The notes below the pieces were generated by a model. That model was not told the DNA's origin, did no database searches, and saw only the letters and a program-made list of their open reading frames with translations. The translations under genes and the position numbers were made by a program. Positions 31,075-41,355 of a stretch of 64,000 nucleotides of DNA are shown piece by piece (position 1 is the first letter of the stretch; every line of letters begins with the position of its first letter). The DNA lies in the NCBI GenBank assembly GCA_015350385.1, contig WNKI01000002.1, positions 8,507,355-8,571,354 on the forward strand, given 5' to 3'. The DNA is from Aculops lycopersici. Taxonomy: Eukaryota; Arthropoda; Arachnida; Trombidiformes; Eriophyidae.

Positions 31075-32536
31075 GATGATGGTGGCGGTTGATTAGATCT
31101 GTAAGAGACTATTTCTTCTTCTTTGCAAGATCATAAGATCTTACTTTTGTCAATTGATTGAACATATAATTTTATAACGAGGTCGCTTGAAAATGCTTCG
31201 TGGGTTGTTTGGTAAGAGCTGATAATGATAGTTTAGATGCTGTGACCTAAATGCTGGTGATTATAATGAAACCTACTGCTTGAAGCTTTTGGTTGATGAT
31301 GCTGACTATGAAAAAATTCAACATTTTTGTCTTACTTATAAATGCAAATCAATTATGACTAATATGTTTAATACTTTCGATGTTATTGAACCATGATTCA
31401 ATTCGTTATAATTAATAAATGGATTCTGATTGTTGACAGTTGCACAATTTCTTCGCTTGCTCCCTATCAGTTGAGCCAGGTTTTAATACTACTACTGGTT
31501 TCTCAATTGTTATCAAATACATGATAAATATATTGGATAGCATAGTGGCTCATGTGATAAAAATTCGATGTAATAATGAGGATAAGGGAATCATGTTTTG
31601 AAGAGACCAAGACATGACCTTATGTAGTAGAAATACAAATTTAAGGTATCAAAACATTGATAAAGCTAAGCGCGCGAAGTTCTTCGTATGGAAGTCCAGC
31701 GTTGGGAATGGGATAGGCTGTCGTGTGATTTGAAAATTAAATGCAAGTTTTTTGCCCTTTTCCTTCCCCCGCGCGCACCATTTTCATCGTTGTGTGAGTG
31801 TGATCCTCTGCGAGCTACATACCGTAGTGCACACCCCCTTCTGGTATTGCATCGGGCAACGCAACACCAAGACGTCATCATTTTACCTGAATGTTGATGT
31901 TGATTAGAAAAATGAGTTTTCGGTCGACGAGGGGAAGCGAGTTGTTCAGGTGCAATATGATTTTCTATAATTTTAAGTCGAATCTTTTTTGCAACTAGAG
32001 GTAGTTTTTTTCTCAAAAAGAGGGTTGGCGCAAGATTTTTCCTGCAAGAGTCAGCAAAAAAACAGTTCCTGAATGCCGCTCATAGTGCATACATGAGCCA
32101 TTGCGCAGGTATCCGTTTTTTTCTTGACACTGTAAGATATCACCTCGCATGTAATGCCAGTAGGATTTCAATATATGTGTAAGTTAAATTGCTGACCATT
32201 GAAAACCTCTTTAGCTTTTACAATGATGATTGCCGCACCCTTTCAACTGGAATCCAGAGCTCAACACCTTCGGCTGCCAAATCCATAAATAGCCCTTCCC
32301 CTCGATAAATTCTTTCTCTGAATCTACGCAGCTTCCTGTCAAGAAGACATGAGAAACCCTTTTGAGGAGTGTAAACTTTGCAAAAATTAGAAGAAATTCT
32401 GAGATCTTTAGTGGAAACTTAGGTTCAACATTGATTTTGAATCCTTTTATTTGCACCAAACATCTTTTCAACTTTCCTAATCTAGAGATAATCGAACGTC
32501 CACCGGAAATCATGCCTGAGAGAGAAAGAGTAAAGC
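31075..32536. other. 1.46 kb between EVH1-GEF and synaptotagmin-like genes
   Basis: No supported gene. The right half must contain the 3' UTR of the minus-strand synaptotagmin-like gene (TTTATT at 32446-32451, AATAAA on the minus strand) and the left half the promoter of the GEF gene. A 100-codon minus-strand frame at 32211-32513 overlaps that 3' UTR and shows no recognisable domain. Confidence 0.5.
32446..32451 (-). terminator. AATAAA poly(A) signal of synaptotagmin-like gene
   Basis: Minus-strand AATAAA lies 86 nt after the stop at 32537. Confidence 0.5.
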
Positions 32537-35500
32537 TTAGTAGATTTTAAATTGCTTAACTATCTGTTTTCTCGGCTGAACTTTCATCTCACGCCAAATA
32601 TCCTTGCCAAGAACAAGGTGACCAATCACGAGATCACTTCGCTGGCTTCCGGTGCCACCGAAACAACCGGACCCTCCGCCAAGTGGGCAGGTAGGCGCAT
32701 GAGGACTGCCCAAGTTTCCGCCACCCTGCAGTCCGCCGCTCGACCCCTTGGTCTGATTATAATGGTCCAGAGATTCAGGTTCGGATTGTGCCTGGTTGTG
32801 GCGTATTTTAGTGGGGCCAGTAGTTGTTGTGTTTGTGGTGTTGAAAGTTAGATTGGACGAGCCTCCAAAGTTTGCCAATCCGCCCGTGAAACAGCCGCAA
32901 CCGAAACAGTTGCTCTGTTGCTCTCGGCGGAGATTTTGCGAACTTCCGGTATTAAAAACGGAAGCATTTCGGACAACAAGTGTCACAATAAAACTTGGCT
33001 GCTCAACGCTAATATTAACCAGGTCAAATGTGATCGCCTCCTGGCCATCCCATTCGGGTTTTCGCATAGCCGGCGTTTGTTTCTTCTTAACCACGCGTCC
33101 ATTTGCAACCATTAAAAAGCGCAATAGGTAGCAGGTGCTCGACTGAAGGCGCAAATTTTTCATCATATGCTTCCCGCTCGAACCACCACACGAGCCCATG
33201 GAATATGAGTCGTTATCTATGGTTGCCTTGTGGGCATTGAAGATAACTCTATTTGAGGTGGGCAGGTAAGTCAAACCAAGAATAACCTTGCCTCTGACCT
33301 CTTCCATTAGTTGACATTCGTAGGCTGGCGCGGCCAGATAATTGAGCCAATGTGAGACGAGCAATGACCTACAATAATTCCTCTCTATTTGTCTCTCGTG
33401 TTCCTCAAACTCCATCCTCCTTCGCTTCTCCTCTTGCAATTCATCCTCTTGCGTCACGCCACCATCGCGACCCATACAATTCCCCTCAATATTGCAACTC
33501 CTGGAATCGGCGCTATTTGTTGCAAAGGCACTCAATTTATTCAAGGAGTTACTTAGCGAGCACGAGGTTCGTATACCGACGGCCGACCGATCGACTTCCG
33601 GCTGCGAAGGAGCTGCTGGAACACTCAGTGTCCAGGGCAATTTGAATGGCGAGAACGATGTGGTGGAGATTGGCGCGGCGGGTGCGCTGTTGTCACCTGT
33701 TAGCTTAGTGAGAAACGATTCACCACCTGTGGTTGTTAGTTTCTGGTGGCTGGAATCAAGCGACAACTCGCGCTCCTCGGCCGAGATTTGCTCTATCAGC
33801 GCACTCAATGGTGAGCCAGTGCTTGCGATCACGAGATTCGACAACAGGTTGTCGAGAATCAACTCAGACTGTTGGTATTGCATCAACGAATGCGGTTGAT
33901 TCAAATGCGTGGCGTCGCCCAAGTTGTCGCGGGTTTCACTTTGCAGTAGCTGGCGTAGAGGTAACTTTAGTTCGGCCAAGCAAGTTTCGTTGACATACCT
34001 GCATTGCGAGTAGAAACGAAATCTAAGGAAGCCATCCTCAATGGTTGTCTTGCTTAAAATTGGCGACACAAAGACACTATCAAATTGAATCAAATCGCTG
34101 GGCGCCAGCTGGGCCTGCAGTGTTGGCGTCACACTGCCACCACCTGTTTGATGCTGGTGCTGCTGTTGAGATTGTGCAATTTGCTTTGGCACCGAACTGA
34201 AGACGACAATTGATTTACCGTCTGCGCTCGGTTCGTGCCGCCAGTTGGTGGTTGTGGTTGCTGCTGAGGTGGATGTGGATGTTGATGTCGATGTCGAGGT
34301 CGAGCCACAAGTGGTTGGTATTGACTGCTGGCCGTTTGGTTGCTGTTGTGTCACGTTACCTTGTTGCTGGTTTTCGCCCGTTGAGCTCAACGAGGAACGA
34401 GTCACCGACGAGGTGTCAGAAGCAAGACTCGAGTCCGCAATCATCTGGCCACCGGGTGAAGGGGTCGAATCGGAAGTGGTCAGTGGTGGGCCAAACAGAA
34501 TGGGCGCTGGTCGTTCGGCTGCCGCTGCAGGTAAGGTGCTTGCAAAGTTGACCGTGTGCGTCTCGGGGGGATTCGAATCGCCAACCACATTCAGCGCCTT
34601 CAATGGGTACCTCAAAATTCTTGCCGACTTTGAGCGTCCCTTTGAGGTCAAGATTTCGCATTGCACATAAACGGAACTCGATGGCGAGAGTAGGGCGCAG
34701 GCTCGTTCTTGGAGCCAACTAGAGTTTAGTAGATTTTCTACGTCGCAAATGCTAATTAGCAACTGGCACGACTTGCTGCCACCTGTTTTCTGCGCGTCCT
34801 GATGGGACAAGGATTTGCGGCCGCTCAATAAATTGGAGCAAAAGTGATGAAAGTTCATTTGATTATGCTTTTTGGTGCTGATTAGCGATTCGTCCTTTAC
34901 ATAACTAAACGATGCAACGTTCATATGAAGCACGCGACTGGTGATACTTCCGCTAGCTGACAGAGCGCGCAACTGGCGGCCAGTTGTCGCCGAGGCACTC
35001 GACAATCGGCGTCTCTCTCGTCCTCTAGCTCCCCTTTGTTCCCTTTGCTCCAATTGCTCTTTTGATTTCACGGAGGAATCCTGTTGTTGTTGTTGCTGCT
35101 GCTGCTCTTGTTCATTTAGATCTTGCTTGCTCATTTGAGTCGTCGTTTCTAGGCACCTATTCTGTTGACTTGATTCGTCTTCAGTCGCTGAGCTGCTGCT
35201 TCCGGTGGATGAAACAATGAAGTTCATTTCGATGGGTTCGTTGTTTTGATCATTCTGATCTCCACCCTTCTGCTCGCTTTTAGATTGTTGTTGTTCTCCA
35301 TCATTATTGTGGTCTGATAGATTTGTTGGCTCTTGCAGCGACTTGCCACCGGAGGCCAGAGTGACCAGCGATCCAAAGAATTGCGGGATGCTCAGCTGGC
35401 GAGTCAGCGAAAGCCGACGACTGTCACCTCCAACTGACCCCAAACTCGTCTGTCTCTCCAGCGACTTGTTGCGAGCCTTTTGCGCTCGCGCAACCAGCTC

Positions 35501-36250
35501 ACCTGGCTCCATCATTTTAACCCACAGCCGGAGCATCACCGGCGGCAACCGGCCGCTACTCTCTGATCCGGCATCGAGTTGAACCATTGAGCTACAAGCG
35601 GGAATGTACACGTGTGGATTTGCATACTGCATTTGGCTCAACGTATCTCCACCCGCTGAGCCACCACCTGTTGGATCGCGCGGCGGATGGAAATAGTCGC
35701 CAAAATCTAGCTGCTTCTCTGGTATACACAATTGAGGTTGCTGCCGCCGCTGTTGCTTAAGGTTGTTCCAATCAATGTGCTCAATGGGCTTACCGTTCTC
35801 ATCAACAAGTGGCGGCAGCGAGCCTGTGAGGGATTGTAGTCGAGTTGCTCGCAGCGCGGCCTCGTAGGCGGGCGGTGGACCCGAGTAGCTGGTTAGGGTT
35901 GCCGACTTGTTGCCAAATTGGTGTTGCTGATTGTAGGACCAAAAGTGCGAGCCCATCATCATGTTGCCAAGACCATAGTGGCCCTGATGACTCAACCCTG
36001 GGCCACTGAGGCCGTTGCGCTGGTATTGGTGCAGATGGTGATTGTATTGGATTTGGCGATGGCGTTGCTGTTGTTGTTCATGGAGACGGCGCCTTCGGCG
36101 CGAATGGCGCTCTATCAACCACTTGTTTAGTGGACATATCGATACGGCCAAGCATATTGAAATAATTAGTGCAATCAAAAAGAGAACCACCGCCAACAGG
36201 AGGACTTGCAGTTTCTCTTCATCGCTTAAATGTACAAAAACCATTCCCAT
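32537..36250 (-). CDS. synaptotagmin-like membrane protein with two degenerate C2 domains
   Basis: The frame has 1,237 codons in one exon, with the ATG at 36250. A membrane helix at about residues 15-39 is followed at once by a basic cluster (RHSRRRRR), which suggests a cytosolic C terminus. Then come Gln/His-rich sequence, a PPAYEAA motif (a PPxY-type WW ligand), Ser-rich blocks, a first C2-like region from about 490 to 770 carrying a large Ser/Thr/Gln insertion, and a second from about 985 to the end. The last strand and helix (VIGHLVLGKDIWREM, then QPRKQIV) match the synaptotagmin C2B end, but the WHxL motif is replaced. The acidic calcium ligands are not recognisable, so calcium-independent membrane trafficking or scaffolding is likely (inference). 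It may belong to the synaptotagmin 12/14/16 side of the family or be another C2 membrane protein. Confidence 0.68.
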   Translation of the reverse strand: MGMVFVHLSDEEKLQVLLLAVVLFLIALIISICLAVSICPLNKWLIERHSRRRRRLHEQQQQRHRQIQYNHHLHQYQRNGLSGPGLSHQGHYGLGNMMMGSHFWSYNQQHQFGNKSATLTSYSGPPPAYEAALRATRLQSLTGSLPPLVDENGKPIEHIDWNNLKQQRRQQPQLCIPEKQLDFGDYFHPPRDPTGGGSAGGDTLSQMQYANPHVYIPACSSMVQLDAGSESSGRLPPVMLRLWVKMMEPGELVARAQKARNKSLERQTSLGSVGGDSRRLSLTRQLSIPQFFGSLVTLASGGKSLQEPTNLSDHNNDGEQQQSKSEQKGGDQNDQNNEPIEMNFIVSSTGSSSSATEDESSQQNRCLETTTQMSKQDLNEQEQQQQQQQQDSSVKSKEQLEQREQRGARGRERRRLSSASATTGRQLRALSASGSITSRVLHMNVASFSYVKDESLISTKKHNQMNFHHFCSNLLSGRKSLSHQDAQKTGGSKSCQLLISICDVENLLNSSWLQERACALLSPSSSVYVQCEILTSKGRSKSARILRYPLKALNVVGDSNPPETHTVNFASTLPAAAAERPAPILFGPPLTTSDSTPSPGGQMIADSSLASDTSSVTRSSLSSTGENQQQGNVTQQQPNGQQSIPTTCGSTSTSTSTSTSTSAATTTTNWRHEPSADGKSIVVFSSVPKQIAQSQQQHQHQTGGGSVTPTLQAQLAPSDLIQFDSVFVSPILSKTTIEDGFLRFRFYSQCRYVNETCLAELKLPLRQLLQSETRDNLGDATHLNQPHSLMQYQQSELILDNLLSNLVIASTGSPLSALIEQISAEERELSLDSSHQKLTTTGGESFLTKLTGDNSAPAAPISTTSFSPFKLPWTLSVPAAPSQPEVDRSAVGIRTSCSLSNSLNKLSAFATNSADSRSCNIEGNCMGRDGGVTQEDELQEEKRRRMEFEEHERQIERNYCRSLLVSHWLNYLAAPAYECQLMEEVRGKVILGLTYLPTSNRVIFNAHKATIDNDSYSMGSCGGSSGKHMMKNLRLQSSTCYLLRFLMVANGRVVKKKQTPAMRKPEWDGQEAITFDLVNISVEQPSFIVTLVVRNASVFNTGSSQNLRREQQSNCFGCGCFTGGLANFGGSSNLTFNTTNTTTTGPTKIRHNQAQSEPESLDHYNQTKGSSGGLQGGGNLGSPHAPTCPLGGGSGCFGGTGSQRSDLVIGHLVLGKDIWREMKVQPRKQIVKQFKIY

Positions 36251-36297
36251 TGATTGGCTCTAAGTCTAGTTTTGTATTCTTTTTTCAAATAATTACA

Positions 36298-36330
36298 GTG
36301 AAACGAAGATATAATCTATCTTCGTTTCAC
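36298..36330. repeat. perfect hairpin, 14-bp stem and 5-nt loop
   Basis: GTGAAACGAAGATA at 36298-36311 pairs perfectly with 36317-36330 around TAATC. It lies 48 nt upstream of the synaptotagmin-like start, in its presumed promoter or 5' UTR. Confidence 0.85.
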
Positions 36331-37182
36331 CTAAATTTCTATCGCAGCTACTATCTGGTACCCGATATATTTGATATTATTATTATTATTATTTTTTGTA
36401 TCAACACTTGATTGTGTTTGCCTTCTACCTAGTTTGATATATTTATATCTTTGTTGCTGGTGGGTTTGTGTTGTGGTGTTAGATGCCTTGTATTCTTGAT
36501 ACGCTGTGGACTCTTCAATTTGCTTAGTCTTCTAGGTTCTTCTAATTTTGGGACAATTTTTTCGATCTAGTTAATTAATCTCTCTATCTCTCTCAGTTGT
36601 ATTACTCTCTTGTAGCGTCTTCTAGTCTCAACTTCTTCCTCTTTCTTTATCACGTCCAGCTGCTGAAGCTTGGTGGTCATGTTAACTGGTGATTAGCTGG
36701 TGATAATAATGAATCCTTTATAATTACAAATTGTTGTTGTTGCTGCTGTTCATCGGTTTGGACAACAGATGTCACCTCCTGTGACCCTATCAACGGATCG
36801 CATCGATAGTTTAATATTTGATCGACAGGTGAGTCTTTACTGCTGCGACTAGTTTCTCGATCAACAATTGAAATCGCTCTTCCTATCCTTCCGTCTAGAC
36901 TTTTGGATGATTCAGAGAAAACGAGAGACGGGCTAGAGAAATTCTAGGCAAGTTTAAGGCCTATTAGTCTGTTTATTCAGGATTATGTAATTGGTATATA
37001 GCTAGTGATAATAGTGCAAGTGGCGATAGATGTAAATTGCATGCAATAATATTCTGCATTAGCTCAGTTCGATTTGGTTGATTGATAGTTGTTTAGTCAC
37101 AGGTTGTTGTAGTTGCGGTTGTTGACTCGCTATCCGCATCACTCGCTAGTTTCCTTGTGTCACATATGAGCTACATCTACCT

Positions 37183-37202
37183 GGACCACTACGTAGTGGT
37201 CC
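37183..37202. repeat. perfect 20-bp palindrome
   Basis: GGACCACTACGTAGTGGTCC is its own reverse complement over all 20 bases. It has the form of a dimeric protein site or a small cruciform and lies in the divergent region. Confidence 0.85.
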
Positions 37203-37549
37203 TATTGCGGCGCTAAGTATTACCTCGGTACTGTGGCTATGGCGAGTGCAACGGCAGCGACTGCGATGGGGCCACAGTAAAGCAACAAGCTGTTGGAAGC
37301 TCAATGGCGACTACGGCGTCTACACCACAACAACCACCACTACAACAACAAAAACAACCACCTGTGGCCAATGGATCGGAGGCTGCATAACTTGCCGCTT
37401 TAAGGCTGCCTATGGGAGCCTGACTTGCAAGTTGCAACCCCAACATCAGTCGCCGTCGTCGGCGCCACCAACCTTCACGTTTGCAATGGATGATACAGTT
37501 CCATCATGTTATCTTGCGAGCTCGACGCGCGCCAAGCTCGCTACAAGCT

Positions 37550-37553
<4 letters not shown>

Positions 37554-37589
<36 letters not shown>
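37554..37589. repeat. (CT)18 microsatellite
   Basis: Uninterrupted TC/CT dinucleotides over 36 bp in the intergenic region upstream of CDC50. Confidence 0.95.
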
Positions 37590-37594
<5 letters not shown>

Positions 37595-38338
37595 TGAACA
37601 AACACTCGATTGGTGGGAATATAAATAAACCGATGTGGCTGCTGCTGTTGTTGCTTCTACTCCTGCGCCATCGCCTCTACATCTAAAATTTCACTAGCAA
37701 CTGGTGGCTGTGGTCTGACTCACGCTCGGTCCTCATTGCTGCCGGTGTCGCTGTTGTTGTGGCTGTAGTTGGCGCAGCTGCTAGCTCCGCATCTAACAAA
37801 ATTAGCAAAGCTCTTTCAAATGCGACCTGTTGACTTAGATGGAGCTAACAGGCTCCGCCTTATGGCCAGTTGATTGCGCTCTTCGAACATAGAGGTCGCG
37901 TGTCACGGGGGTCAAGCTGCACGAACAATTATCCCGCTCGATGCACTTTCATTGGTGCAACTCTCAGCAAGCTAACTATCTTGCCGTTAGTTAATCAGAC
38001 TTCTAGTAGTCGATAGCAGTGACGACGGCAACAACGACTGCGACAGAGTAGTAGCACTGGCGGCGGTAGCATCTGAACTGTCACCATCAACGTCACTTGT
38101 TATTTTTAATCTCTATCTCTGTCTCTGTCTCTTCCATCTAAACGAAGCACAGATTACAACTTTATTTCCATCAGTCCCAGAGTTGGCAGACAAGTGATTG
38201 AGGATGAGTCGCGACAAACTCGAAAGTCATTGTAGACAGGAGATAGACGTGAACTTGAGTGACTCGGCATCATGTTTCGCCCCTTTGCTCACGAGGAATA
38301 GTCAGAGGGATTTACAGACACGTGATAAGTTGAACAAA

Positions 38339-41300
38339 ATGGATACATTGGAAATGGAAGGTGAGTTTTAATAGTATTCAATAATATCTCTACTTCTATT
38401 TGCCTTTGATGAGGTCCTCGGGAGGCATGCTAACAAACTTCATGTTATGCAACTTGAATGCCATTTGCATTGGCGATAACTTCGAGCCCAACTGGTTCAC
38501 TTGCACCAGCTTAACGCCTCCAAATGAATCGTTGCCAATCGCTTTGGATTCACTTGATACAGAGAGTATATCGTATTCGTGCAGTAGCTTGATGGAGAAT
38601 GTGGATCGCAAACGGTCACTATCGAAACTGGGAAACAGAAGGCATGCATCCTTAGCCAACGAATACCACATCTGGCCCCATTTGTTGCCCTTCTTACCCG
38701 GATTTAATTTACCCTTGAACTCAATGTGCAACCTGCCGAATGTGCCTGGCTTCAAGCTGTGATTGAACCTTAGCTCAATCATTCGCGTGCTTGGGTCTTG
38801 GCAAATTGATACTCCTTTTAAGGTGCGCTTGGCCGGCTTGTTTGGTTTGCCCAAATCATAGTACTTGAAGTGTTGGATTTTTAATGAGGAATCGCCGTGC
38901 AAAAGAATGCGATAAATTTTGTCTCTCTTTTTGCGCTTGCCGTCCAACTTTGTCTTGGTGATCGATAGCTCTTTTGATAACTCACCTGGACCTGATGCCG
39001 TCGTTTCTCCCGGCGCATCTGGATCGGGTAAGCGGAGGTTTATATCGACAAAACCTGAGGTAGAGGAGGTAATTGTACACATCTTTAATGTTAAGTCATA
39101 GTGCTCGGGCACAATCTCGAAAGAAGAGCTGGAGCTTAGGGTGCACTCGTGAAAATGGAGAGCTTCACTAATTGTGGCCGCAACTGCTAGTGTCGCTCCT
39201 ACAAGATTTAGTAGCGAGAACAGGTGGTGGCTTGAGGTCATCTTATTTTGCTCGTGAGGATTATGAACTATTTTCCGTGAATTTAGTGTCTAGATTTAAA
39301 GTTATCATGATCGAAAACTACACCCATTAGAATGAAGGAGCTAAAAAAATGATAATCCAAAAATTATTTCGATTTTTTTCGAAACAGGTCAGCTAACGAT
39401 CGAGCTAGCTAGCTAGCTAGCTAGTTAGTTAGCTACCTGTTCGTTGTTGGCCGACCAATCAAAAGCTGCACTCGGAATCCTCTTGCATTTCTATTTAAAG
39501 TCACTGTTCATGTGCACAACTGATGCTTGGACATGCTTCTTCATAATTCTGAGCTTAGTCTAACTCACCACTAGACTAACAAAGGTCGTGTAAGCTCACC
39601 TACATGGGCGAAACAAAAAAATCTGAGCTGCACAAGCTCTCGAGCGCGTGCCACAAGCCCATTGGATTTACGCGACGGCTAACGGTATGGAGATTGCCAG
39701 TGGCCTTCCATTCAACGGCCACCGACGTGTGGAGTCACCGCGGCAGCGTTGGCGGAGCCATTGACTGGCTGGCTGGTCGCTTTGCGCTGATTTTTTCAGT
39801 TTGTTTACATTTAATGCCAACTCTCAGGCCAAATCCTAAAGGGTCAATCAGTTTATTACACATTCTACTCGATATTCATCATTTGTTCTAGTTAATTATT
39901 CAGCTAGCTTTAATCATCATATATACTATTGCATTCCTGATAACTCAGCTATGATATCATTGACTTGAGAATTATTTTACGGCCTTAGCCTTAGTATCTG
40001 GTCAGTCGAAAATTTAGATATTAGCAAAATTGAATTATCTGGTCGGGTACTAGATAATAGTAATAATTAGTATTGGAAGATAAATAACGATAATCTTATT
40101 TACATATATACTTATATGTATGTATATATATATATTTATATATACATATTGATTCAAATGCTAATTATTATCCTACCTGGCGATAAGCCTCAGTAGTACC
40201 ACAAGCATAACCATCAACTAAGTCAAAATTTTCCTCCCATTATTCTTGCAAGACCAAAGCGCCGACGGAATGGCCTCAAGAAATCTAGTCACTAGAGTTA
40301 AGCCATCATTTAAACAACAAAACCTACCCGCCTGGCAGCCTATCTTAACCGCCGGCACAGTATTACCAACATTCTTCCTCATTGGCGTGGCCTTTGTTCC
40401 AATTGGAATTGGATTATTGATGTCATCGACAACAGTTCAGGAGGTTATATTAGACTATACGGATTGTAGGCAAATAGAATCTGGCCGCCAGTGCTCTTTG
40501 ATTGCACCTCAGTTGCCTTGTAAATGCTCAGAGACCATTGAGTTGCGGCAAGATTTTAGACGCGAAATTTATGCATACTATGGTTTGTCGAACTTTTACC
40601 AAAACCACCGACGCTACGTCAAGTCGCGAGATGATGTCCAATTATTGGGCAACCCCAAGTCGACTAGTAGCGATTGCGAGCCATTTGCAATGGACAAGGA
40701 TCCGCTGGATAATAATAAGCTGAAACCCATAGCTCCATGTGGTGCCATAGCAAACAGTTTGTTCAATGACACCTTTAAGTTGATCTTGAGAGATTTCGAG
40801 AATAAGCTAGAGCGAAATGTTATAATGTCAAAGCAAGGGATTGCCTGGTCTTCGGACAAACGTATCCGATTCCAAAATCCCCCTCAATCTAATGGCACCA
40901 ATTTGGCAGCAGCATTTGATGGTACAGTTAAGCCAAGGAATTGGAGGAAGCCAGTATATAAATTGGATGAAACACATCCAGATAACAATGGATTCCAAAA
41001 TGAAGATCTCATAGTTTGGATGCGAACTGCCGCCTTACCCACATTCAGGAAGATCTGGGGAATTGTTGTTACTGATAGCATACAAAAAGATCTCGACCAC
41101 TTACCTAGTGGCAATTATACATTGGAGATTGATTACAATTATCCAGTTACCGTGTTTAATGGAAGGAAACGCTTTATATTATCCAATACAAGCTGGTTAG
41201 GTGGGAAGAATAACTTTCTAGGTATAGCATATATTGTTGTTGGTTGCATATGTTTCCTCATATCAGCCTTCTTTCTGTATATACACAAGAAACATGGTCG

Positions 41301-41355
41301 CCTGCCGTCGGAGATAACTCAAATCAACCAAACAACGCCTTATTTAGCAAGCTAG
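38339..41355 (+). CDS. CDC50/TMEM30 family P4-ATPase flippase beta subunit (two exons)
   Basis: Exon 1 is 38339-38360 (22 nt, starting ATGGATACATTGG) and ends at a GTGAGT donor. Exon 2 is 40253-41355, after a TTCTTGCAAG acceptor. The phases match and give a protein of about 374 residues. It has two membrane helices (about residues 40-65 and 325-350), a large glycosylated loop with Cys residues, and family blocks: NLPAWQPILTAGTVLPTFFLIG near the start, NFYQNHRRYVKSRDD, PCGAIANSLFNDTF, GIAWSSDK, DLIVWMRTAALPTFRKIWG, NYPVTVFNGRK and LGGKNNFLGIAYIVVG. CDC50 proteins are obligate partners of P4-ATPases: they escort them out of the ER and support phospholipid flipping. The 1,892-nt intron contains an antisense gene (38396-39241). 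Poly(A) signal at 41518. If exon 1 is not used, the in-frame ATG 18 nt into exon 2 could serve. Confidence 0.93.
38396..39241 (-). CDS. secreted M1-aminopeptidase N-terminal-domain-only protein, nested antisense
   Basis: The protein has 281 residues, with the ATG at 39241. Residues 1-27 look like a signal peptide. The rest matches the N-terminal beta-saddle of M1 (aminopeptidase N-like) peptidases: EIVPEHYDLTL at the start, GRLHIEFKGKLN in the middle, WYSLAKDACLLFPSFDSDRLRSTFSIKLL near residues 200-225 (compare FPCFDEPAFKATF), then a strand reading DILSVSSES. It stops where GAMEN and HExxH should follow, and neither motif was found in the flanking minus-strand sequence. So it cannot be a peptidase; a binding or decoy role is possible (inference), or it is a truncated remnant still under coding constraint. 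A lysine-rich insertion sits around residues 95-110. It lies wholly inside the CDC50 intron, its stop 35 nt from the CDC50 donor. Confidence 0.72.
   Translation of the reverse strand: MTSSHHLFSLLNLVGATLAVAATISEALHFHECTLSSSSSFEIVPEHYDLTLKMCTITSSTSGFVDINLRLPDPDAPGETTASGPGELSKELSITKTKLDGKRKKRDKIYRILLHGDSSLKIQHFKYYDLGKPNKPAKRTLKGVSICQDPSTRMIELRFNHSLKPGTFGRLHIEFKGKLNPGKKGNKWGQMWYSLAKDACLLFPSFDSDRLRSTFSIKLLHEYDILSVSSESKAIGNDSFGGVKLVQVNQLGSKLSPMQMAFKLHNMKFVSMPPEDLIKGK
39404..39424. repeat. CTAG tetranucleotide repeat
   Basis: About five GCTA units give a self-complementary run in the CDC50 intron, upstream of the nested antisense gene. Confidence 0.8.
39425..40252. other. right part of CDC50 intron
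   Basis: AT-rich intron sequence with a TATA-rich tract (about 40098-40150) and a short pyrimidine tract (TTTTCCTCCCATTATTC) leading into the acceptor AG at 40251-40252. A 95-codon frame at 39604-39891 has no support. Confidence 0.6.

Larger units (their letters stand above)
36251..38338. promoter_or_regulatory. divergent intergenic region between synaptotagmin-like gene and CDC50
   Basis: About 2.1 kb lie between two diverging starts and must carry both promoters and 5' UTRs. No supported coding frame. It includes the hairpin at 36298-36330, a perfect 20-bp palindrome at 37183-37202, a CT microsatellite at 37554-37589, and CACAAC/ACAACA-rich repeats near 37322-37362. Confidence 0.55.

Noticed and set aside
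32211..32513. 100-codon minus-strand frame just beyond the synaptotagmin-like stop
   Set aside because: It overlaps the presumed 3' UTR and poly(A) signal and has no recognisable domain.
36042..36263. Plus-strand Cys-rich frame
   Set aside because: Antisense of the basic/Gln-rich start of the synaptotagmin-like gene.
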